Source: Lachnospiraceae bacterium (GTDB taxonomy: Bacteria; Bacillota; Clostridia; Lachnospirales; Lachnospiraceae). Taken from it: a stretch of 5,401 nt of DNA. The stretch is taken from assembly GCA_900765975.1 (NCBI GenBank), contig CAAFTS010000003.1, positions 1-5,401 on the forward strand, read 5' to 3'. Within the stretch, counting starts at the first letter, position 1. The number at the start of each line of letters is the position of its first letter. The notes under the pieces are model-generated. The model had not been told where the DNA came from. It worked only from the letters and a program-made list of their open reading frames with translations, and did no database searches. Below are positions 1-3,828 of this stretch, one piece after another. Both the position numbers and the translations under genes were made by a program.

Positions 1-7
1 CTAAAGA

Positions 8-39
8 ACCGCCGTGTACCGAACGGTACGCACGGTGGT
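8..39 (+). ncRNA. Group II intron domain V hairpin
   Basis: Bases 8-16 (ACCGCCGUG) pair with 31-39 (CACGGUGGU), with one G-U wobble at 11/36. A two-base bulge (C29, G30) follows. A four-base-pair upper stem (17-20 with 25-28) is capped by a GAAC tetraloop at 21-24. The layout of lower stem, dinucleotide bulge, upper stem and tetraloop is that of the catalytic domain V. By position relative to the bulge, the catalytic triad reads C10-G11-C12, with G11 in the expected G-U wobble. A CGC triad is typical of IIC introns, whereas AGC is typical of most others. The upper stem is on the short side. Confidence 0.85.
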
Positions 40-41
40 GT

Positions 42-80
42 GAGAGGTCGGCTAATCAATTAATGGTTAGCCTCCTACTC
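42..80 (+). ncRNA. Group II intron domain VI hairpin with branch-point A77
   Basis: The basal stem pairs 42-44 (GAG) with 78-80 (CUC). A77 is left unpaired, then 45-47 (AGG) pair with 74-76 (CCU). After a small internal loop (48-49 opposite 73), 50-58 (GGCUAAUCA) pair with 64-72 (UGGUUAGCC), with one G-U pair. The loop is 59-63. A77 is the only bulged A near the base, and it lies seven bases from the predicted end at 83. That is the position expected for the lariat branch point. Confidence 0.85.
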
Positions 81-83
81 GAT

Positions 84-153
84 TGTGCGGTTTTGAGAAT
101 TATAATGGAGACAGCAATGATAGTAAAAGAGAAAGAAAGCAGGAGGCAGCAGT
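84..153 (+). promoter_or_regulatory. rhaB leader: 3' exon of the intron, isolated TATAAT, ribosome binding site
   Basis: This 70-base stretch separates the intron end from the rhaB start. A perfect TATAAT lies at 101-106. No acceptable -35 hexamer stands 16-18 bp upstream, because that position (78-83, CTCGAT) is inside the intron, and there is no TGn extension. A promoter here is therefore doubtful. AGGAGG at 141-146 with a seven-base gap to ATG 154 is a strong ribosome binding site. I see no convincing cre box or inverted repeat in this stretch. Confidence 0.5.
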
Positions 154-1563
154 ATGGAGAAGTATTATCTGGCTGTGGATATTGGGGCATCAAGTGGACG
201 GCATATCCTTGCTACGATGTCAGAGGGAAAGATACATTTAGAAGAAGTGTATCGGTTTTCAAACGGGATGGATCTTGTGAATGGAACCTTATGCTGGGAT
301 GTGGAACGATTATTTGCAGAAATCAAAAAGGGATTGAAAAAATGTAAAGAAATGGGGAAGATACCGGTTTCTATGGGAATTGATACCTGGGCGGTGGACT
401 ATGTTCTTCTGGATAAGGAAGATCAGATTCTAGGGGAAACAGCAGGGTATCGTGACAGCCGTACAACCGGGATGGATGAAAAGGTATACGAGAGAATTTC
501 GTTAAAAGAGTTATATGGAAGAACTGGGATTCAAAAACAGATTTTTAATACGATTTATCAGTTAATGGCAGTAAAGGAAAGACATCCGGAGTATATGGAA
601 GAGGCGGAGGCTATGCTGATGATACCGGATTATTTTCATTTCTTGCTGACAGGAGTAAAAAAACAGGAATACACCAATGCAACAAGTACACAGTTAGTTA
701 ATCCAAGAACAAATGATTGGGATTATGAATTGATAGAAATGTTAGGGTTCAAACGGACTATGTTTCAGCCGATTTCTATGCCGGGGACGGTTGTGGGAAA
801 TTTTACAAAAGAGATTCAGGCAGAAGTTGGATTTGATTGCAGCGTGGTTCTTCCTGCAACCCACGATACCGGCTCAGCAGTGATGGCAGTTCCTGCCAAT
901 GATGAGAATGCTATCTATATCAGTTCTGGAACCTGGTCTTTGATGGGGATTGAGAGGAAAGAGGCAGATTGCTCAGAGGCAGCAAGAAAGGCAAATTTTA
1001 CAAATGAGGGAGGATATGACTGCCGATTCCGTTTTCTGAAAAATATTATGGGATTGTGGATGATTCAGTCGGTGAAGAAAGAGTTTGAAGAAGAACTGTC
1101 TTTTGCAGAGATTTGCTCCAGAGCATCCGAAGAAACGATAGCATCACTTGTGGATTGTAATGATGAGAGTTTCTTTGCACCTTCAAGTATGATTTGTGCG
1201 GTACAGGATTTTTGTGAAAAGACCAGCCAGCAGGTACCGCGGACGGTGGGAGAGATTGCCGCAGTTGTCTATCATAGTCTTGCAAAATGTTATGGCGATA
1301 CGGTGAAAGAAATCGAAGAAATCACAGGAAATACATACGATACGATTTATGTTGTCGGCGGTGGCGCAAACGCTGGATATCTGAATGAGTTGACTGCAAA
1401 ATATACAGGAAAAAATGTATCTGCAGGTCCTGTTGAGGCAACGGCAATTGGAAATATTGCTGCTCAGATGCTGCATGATAATGTATTTGCATCTTTGTCG
1501 GAAATGAGAACTTGTATTGGAAAGTCATTTGATGTTAAATGGTATAAACCTAAGCAAAAATAG
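154..1563 (+). CDS. rhaB: Rhamnulokinase (L-rhamnulose kinase), FGGY carbohydrate kinase family
   Basis: RhaB is a cytoplasmic kinase that transfers phosphate from ATP to L-rhamnulose, giving L-rhamnulose-1-phosphate, the second step of L-rhamnose breakdown. The 469-residue product has the two-lobed FGGY layout. The N-terminal phosphate loop AVDIGASSGR lies at residues 7-16. Sugar-side motifs are GIDTWAVDY (75-83) and GYRDSRT (98-104). ATHDTGSAV (235-243) carries the probable catalytic base Asp238, matching Asp237 of the E. coli enzyme. C-terminal ATPase-fold motifs are SSGTWSLMG (257-265) and VGGGANAGYLNEL (401-413). Length is slightly below E. coli RhaB (about 489) but all motifs are present. 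The start at 154 follows AGGAGG by seven bases. rhaA follows 76 bp downstream on the same strand, which supports rhamnulose over other FGGY substrates. The group II intron end lies 70 bp upstream. Nothing suggests a frameshift or truncation. Confidence 0.95.
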   Translation: MEKYYLAVDIGASSGRHILATMSEGKIHLEEVYRFSNGMDLVNGTLCWDVERLFAEIKKGLKKCKEMGKIPVSMGIDTWAVDYVLLDKEDQILGETAGYRDSRTTGMDEKVYERISLKELYGRTGIQKQIFNTIYQLMAVKERHPEYMEEAEAMLMIPDYFHFLLTGVKKQEYTNATSTQLVNPRTNDWDYELIEMLGFKRTMFQPISMPGTVVGNFTKEIQAEVGFDCSVVLPATHDTGSAVMAVPANDENAIYISSGTWSLMGIERKEADCSEAARKANFTNEGGYDCRFRFLKNIMGLWMIQSVKKEFEEELSFAEICSRASEETIASLVDCNDESFFAPSSMICAVQDFCEKTSQQVPRTVGEIAAVVYHSLAKCYGDTVKEIEEITGNTYDTIYVVGGGANAGYLNELTAKYTGKNVSAGPVEATAIGNIAAQMLHDNVFASLSEMRTCIGKSFDVKWYKPKQK

Positions 1564-1580
1564 ATAGCATGAAATGTAAA

Positions 1581-1628
1581 TAACAGAAGAATATATGAAA
1601 AGAAGATCAGATTAACAGAAGAATATAT
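1581..1628 (+). repeat. Perfect 16-bp direct repeat pair in the rhaB-rhaA spacer
   Basis: TAACAGAAGAATATAT occurs at 1581-1596 and again, base for base, at 1613-1628. The copies are 32 bp apart start to start, close to three helical turns, and sequences on either side of the copies differ. The second copy ends three bases before the rhaA ribosome binding site. Same-face spacing is compatible with a regulator binding direct repeats, and RhaS/RhaR-type AraC regulators do this. A simple local duplication or an mRNA element is equally possible. The repeat is seen directly; any function is conjecture. Confidence 0.8.
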
Positions 1629-1631
1629 TTT

Positions 1632-1637
1632 AGGAGG
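1632..1637 (+). promoter_or_regulatory. rhaA ribosome binding site that decides the start codon
   Basis: AGGAGG at 1632-1637 is followed by two in-frame ATG codons, at 1640 and 1646. The gap to 1640 is only two bases, too short for initiation. The gap to 1646 is eight bases, near optimal. The site therefore favours 1646. Confidence 0.8.
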
Positions 1638-1645
1638 AAATGGAA

Positions 1646-2917
1646 ATGACAAGATATGAATCAGCAAAAGAAATTTATGCAAAATTAGGTGTGGATACAG
1701 ATGCTGCAATTGAAACCTGTATGCAGGTTCCGGTGTCTCTTCACTGCTGGCAGGGGGATGATGTGATTGGGTTTGACCATGATGGTCCGCTGACCGGGGG
1801 AATCCAGACAACAGGAAATTATCCGGGGAAAGCAAGAACCCCGGAAGAACTACTTCAGGATATGGACAAAGCAATGAGCTTAATGCCTGGAAAAAAGAAG
1901 ATTAATATACATGCATGCTATGCAATTTTTGAAGAAGGTGAATTTGTAGACCGGGATAAACTTGAGCCAAAACATTTCCAGAAATGGGTTGATTTTGCAA
2001 AGGAAAGAGGAATGGGATTGGATTTTAACCCTACTTTTTTCTCACATCCGAAGGTGAAAGATGGGCTGACGTTGTCAAGTCCCGATGAAGAGACTAGAAG
2101 GTTCTGGATTGAACATGGAAAAGCGTGCATTCGTATTGCCGGATATTTTGCCCAGCAGACCGGAATCCCATGTGTGATGAACATCTGGACTGGGGATGGA
2201 TATAAGGATGTGCCGGCAGACCGTATGGGACCGAGGGTTCGATATAAAGAAGCGATTGATGAAATTCTTTCTGAACCATATGATCCAAAGATGGTAAAAC
2301 CATGCGTAGAGTCTAAGGTATTTGGTATCGGAGTGGAAGCTTATACTGTTGGTTCCGCAGAATTTTCATTGAGTTATGCGGCTGCAAATATGGGAAAATG
2401 TCTTCCGCTGATGGATAATGGACATTATCATCCAACGGAGGTTGTTTCCGATAAAATTCCGGCGCTTTTGACGTTCTTCCCGGAGATTGCCCTGCATGTG
2501 ACGCGTCCAATTCGCTGGGATTCTGACCATGTGGTGTTATTCGACGATGAAACAAAAGAAATTGCACAGGAAATTGTTCGTTGTGAGAATGGCTTGGAGC
2601 GTACTTATATTGCATTGGATTATTTTGATGCATCTATCAATCGGATTTCTGCATGGGTAACCGGATTCAGAAGTTTCCAGAAAGCGCTTTTAAATGCCCT
2701 TTGTACACCAAATGCAATGCTCAAAGAACTGCAGGATACCAATCAGATGACAAAGAAAATGGTATTGCAGGAGCAGTGTAAAACGCTTCCGCTGGGAGAT
2801 GTGTGGGAAGAATATTGCCGAAGATGTGGAGTTTCCGCAGACAATTGGTTTGAAGAGGTGGAAAAGTACGAAAAAGAAGTGCTGTTTGAGAGAGCAAGAA
2901 AAAGTGAAGAAAAGTAG
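1646..2917 (+). CDS. rhaA: L-rhamnose isomerase
   Basis: RhaA is a cytoplasmic metal-dependent aldose-ketose isomerase that converts L-rhamnose to L-rhamnulose, the step before RhaB. The product is 423 residues from the chosen ATG, close to the E. coli enzyme (419), with a TIM-barrel-type sequence throughout. Metal and catalytic residues are recognisable by alignment to known RhaA enzymes. Glu222 is in VESKVFGIG, Asp257 and His260 in MDNGHYHP, and His284 in ALHVTRP. Asp292 and Asp294 are in RWDSDHV, and Asp325 is in ALDYFDASINR. N-terminal SLHCWQGDDV and GIQTTGNYPG are also typical. ATG 1646 is preferred over the in-frame ATG at 1640 because AGGAGG at 1632-1637 is eight bases from the former and two from the latter. 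It probably shares a transcript with rhaB, although a promoter in the repeat-bearing spacer cannot be excluded. A terminator overlaps its stop codon. Confidence 0.96.
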   Translation: MTRYESAKEIYAKLGVDTDAAIETCMQVPVSLHCWQGDDVIGFDHDGPLTGGIQTTGNYPGKARTPEELLQDMDKAMSLMPGKKKINIHACYAIFEEGEFVDRDKLEPKHFQKWVDFAKERGMGLDFNPTFFSHPKVKDGLTLSSPDEETRRFWIEHGKACIRIAGYFAQQTGIPCVMNIWTGDGYKDVPADRMGPRVRYKEAIDEILSEPYDPKMVKPCVESKVFGIGVEAYTVGSAEFSLSYAAANMGKCLPLMDNGHYHPTEVVSDKIPALLTFFPEIALHVTRPIRWDSDHVVLFDDETKEIAQEIVRCENGLERTYIALDYFDASINRISAWVTGFRSFQKALLNALCTPNAMLKELQDTNQMTKKMVLQEQCKTLPLGDVWEEYCRRCGVSADNWFEEVEKYEKEVLFERARKSEEK

Positions 2918-2939
2918 TCTACTTTTCTTTGCTTTTTTT
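2904..2939 (+). terminator. Intrinsic terminator of the rhaBA unit, overlapping the rhaA stop
   Basis: Bases 2907-2916 (AAGAAAAGTA) pair perfectly with 2920-2929 (TACTTTTCTT) around a three-base loop. Weaker pairs extend the stem to 2904/2932. Seven T residues follow at 2933-2939. The stem is AT-rich, so strength is uncertain, but the geometry is that of a Rho-independent terminator. The rhaA stop codon TAG (2915-2917) lies in the stem and loop, so terminating ribosomes could affect folding. Because the arms are a perfect inverted repeat, a T tract is present only on the + side, which argues for one-way termination. Confidence 0.8.
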
Positions 2940-2966
2940 GATAATCTGATATAATAGATGTATATC
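2928..2966 (+). promoter_or_regulatory. Promoter of the dgkA operon with extended -10
   Basis: TGATATAAT at 2947-2955 is an extended -10: perfect TATAAT at 2950-2955 with TG one base upstream. The best -35 at normal spacing is weak (TTTGCT at 2928-2933, 16-bp spacer), as is common with extended -10 promoters, and it overlaps the terminator tail. An alternative pairing is TTGATA (2938-2943) with TATATC (2961-2966), 17 bp apart. The first choice predicts a transcript start near 2962 and a leader of about 63 bases. The preceding terminator supports a separate promoter for the downstream genes. Confidence 0.65.
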
Positions 2967-2969
2967 AGA
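2945..2969. promoter_or_regulatory. Perfect 9-bp inverted repeat over the -10 (candidate operator)
   Basis: TCTGATATA at 2945-2953 is the exact reverse complement of TATATCAGA at 2961-2969, with a seven-base spacer. The repeat spans the -10 hexamer and the likely transcription start. A protein bound here as a dimer would block the promoter. Because the left arm lies upstream of the predicted start, it works more naturally as a DNA operator than as an RNA hairpin. No regulator gene is in the window and I do not recognise the motif as a known regulator's site. Confidence 0.5.
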
Positions 2970-2999
2970 CAAGAGAGTAGGTTCTTTCTTGTGCAGAAC
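2969..2999 (+). promoter_or_regulatory. Leader hairpins upstream of dgkA (two overlapping alternatives)
   Basis: In the predicted leader RNA, 2969-2977 (ACAAGAGAG) pair with 2984-2992 (CUUUCUUGU), with one G-U pair and a six-base loop. Alternatively, 2981-2985 (GUUCU) pair with 2995-2999 (AGAAC). The two folds share bases and exclude each other. Neither has a U tract, so this is not a plain terminator. They leave the ribosome binding site (AGGAGG, 3011-3016) free. A 5'-stabilising hairpin is the simplest reading. Confidence 0.35.
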
Positions 3000-3024
3000 T
3001 TTATTCTGACAGGAGGAGAAGGAT

Positions 3025-3408
3025 ATGAACAAACAGAAAAAAGAACCGCTGCGTAAGAGTTTTGGATATGCGTTTGAAGGGATTGCAGCGGTGATTCACA
3101 AGGAGCGTAATATGAAGATTCATTGCTGCGCTATGATTCTGGTTGTTATGGCAGGAACGATAGTAGGACTTCCGGCTTGGAAGTGGTGCGTTTGTTTTTG
3201 CTTCTTCGGTCTGGTGATGGCATTGGAAATGGTAAATACAGCAGTGGAGGCAGTTGTGGATTTGGTTACAGAGGAAAGAAAACCACTGGCTAAACTGGCG
3301 AAGGACGCGGCGGCAGGAGCGGTATTGATTGCTGCAATTATGGCAGTAGTGACAGGAGTGATCATGTTTATTCCGGAGGGAATAGAGTTTCTGCGGCAAG
3401 TATGCTAG
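3025..3408 (+). CDS. dgkA: Undecaprenol/diacylglycerol kinase, DgkA family small membrane protein
   Basis: The 127-residue product belongs to the prokaryotic DgkA family of small trimeric membrane kinases. In Gram-positive members such as B. subtilis DgkA and S. mutans Dgk, the main substrate is undecaprenol, phosphorylated by ATP to the cell-wall lipid carrier undecaprenyl phosphate. Substrate here is inferred from the likely Firmicute host. The family motif EMVNTAVEAVVDLV lies at residues 68-81, with Glu68, Asn71 and Glu75 expected to bind Mg-ATP. KDAAAGAVL (93-101) and the N-terminal KSFGYAFEGI and HKERNMKIH, including Glu27, are also conserved. Three hydrophobic segments are visible, at about 33-50, 53-67 and 96-116. 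The start at 3025 lies eight bases after AGGAGG. It is the first gene after the promoter at about 2950, and the phasin-like gene begins 21 bp after its stop. An HD-type fusion or extra domain is absent. Confidence 0.93.
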   Translation: MNKQKKEPLRKSFGYAFEGIAAVIHKERNMKIHCCAMILVVMAGTIVGLPAWKWCVCFCFFGLVMALEMVNTAVEAVVDLVTEERKPLAKLAKDAAAGAVLIAAIMAVVTGVIMFIPEGIEFLRQVC

Positions 3409-3429
3409 AAGCGGAAAGGAGCAAGTATC

Positions 3430-3828
3430 ATGGATGGATTTGGAGAGAATGTAAAGAAGATTTTATTGGCAGGAATCGGAGCAGTTGCTGCGACAACGGA
3501 GAAATCTAAAGAAATTTTAGATGAGATGGTTAAAAAGGGTGAATTAACGGTTGAACAGGGAAAGGTTCTGAATGAGGAACTGAAGCATAATATTAAAAAG
3601 ACAGTGAAGGAACGAGTAAATGTATCTGTAAAAGTATCAGATCCTGAGGAGTTAGATGAACTTTTGGATAAGATGACTCCGGAGCAGATTGCTCTTTTAA
3701 AAGAACGGATAGAGAAAATGGACGCAGCCGGAGAGAAAGAGACAGAAGCGTTTGCAGAAGGTGAAGAAGAAGCGGAGACGCAGGCAGAATCAGAGATTGA
3801 GATAGAGGAAGAGAATGCAGATGAATAA
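3430..3828 (+). CDS. Phasin-like small coiled-coil protein with acidic tail
   Basis: This 132-residue protein has three visible parts. Residues 9-22 form a hydrophobic, probably membrane- or lipid-surface-binding helix (KKILLAGIGAVAA). Residues 23-96 are a charged helical region predicted to form coiled coil, including the phasin-like stretch EILDEMVKKGELTVEQGKVL (28-47) and TPEQIALLKERIEKM (83-97). From residue 98 on, about half of the residues are Glu or Asp, likely a disordered tail. The middle resembles the PhaF/PhaI-type granule-associated phasin family. No PHA synthase is visible and these hosts usually make no PHA, so a granule role is doubtful. AAAGGAG at 3415-3421 is eight bases before ATG 3430. 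The gene sits between dgkA and the UbiB-like gene and overlaps the latter by 8 nt. This suggests co-translation and a partner role for one of them. Exact function is unknown. Confidence 0.85.
   Translation: MDGFGENVKKILLAGIGAVAATTEKSKEILDEMVKKGELTVEQGKVLNEELKHNIKKTVKERVNVSVKVSDPEELDELLDKMTPEQIALLKERIEKMDAAGEKETEAFAEGEEEAETQAESEIEIEEENADE

Larger units (their letters stand above)
1..83 (+). mobile_element. 3' end of a group II intron (domains V and VI), left part outside window
   Basis: Two consecutive hairpins with the architecture of group II intron domains V and VI fill the first 83 bases. The first is a bulged 9+4 bp stem. The second is a longer stem with a single unpaired A on its 3' side near the base, the expected branch point. 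The sequence then ends GAU, fitting the usual 3' terminal AY, with the bulged A seventh from the end. This places the 3' splice junction at about 83/84, within one base. Domains I-IV and any reverse transcriptase/maturase gene would lie upstream, so mobility cannot be judged here. The intron has the same orientation as rhaB and sits 70 bp before its start codon, so it would be transcribed with the rhamnose genes if they share a transcript. The layout is seen directly; the element type is recognised from the known fold. Confidence 0.88.

Noticed and set aside
63..347. Open frame running from the intron end through the first part of rhaB in another frame
   Set aside because: It starts inside domain VI, has no ribosome binding site, and overlaps a certain rhaB in a different frame.
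1569..1584. Possible catabolite-repression cre site in the rhaB-rhaA spacer (TGAAATGTAAATAACA)
   Set aside because: It lacks the central CG of the cre consensus, and the half-site spacing does not fit.
1581..1628. CRISPR-like repeat
   Set aside because: Only two 16-bp copies with a 16-bp gap and no further units.
1464..1874. Minus-strand open frame across the rhaB end, spacer and rhaA start
   Set aside because: Antisense to two well-supported genes, low-complexity Leu/Pro/His-rich product, no ribosome binding site or family resemblance.
2945..2969. Second terminator hairpin after rhaA
   Set aside because: No T tract follows the right arm, and the dyad covers a strong extended -10, so a DNA-level operator or chance is more plausible.
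3001..3399. Minus-strand open frame opposite dgkA
   Set aside because: It mirrors dgkA almost exactly; the product is Cys/His-rich shadow sequence and the + strand product is a clear family member.
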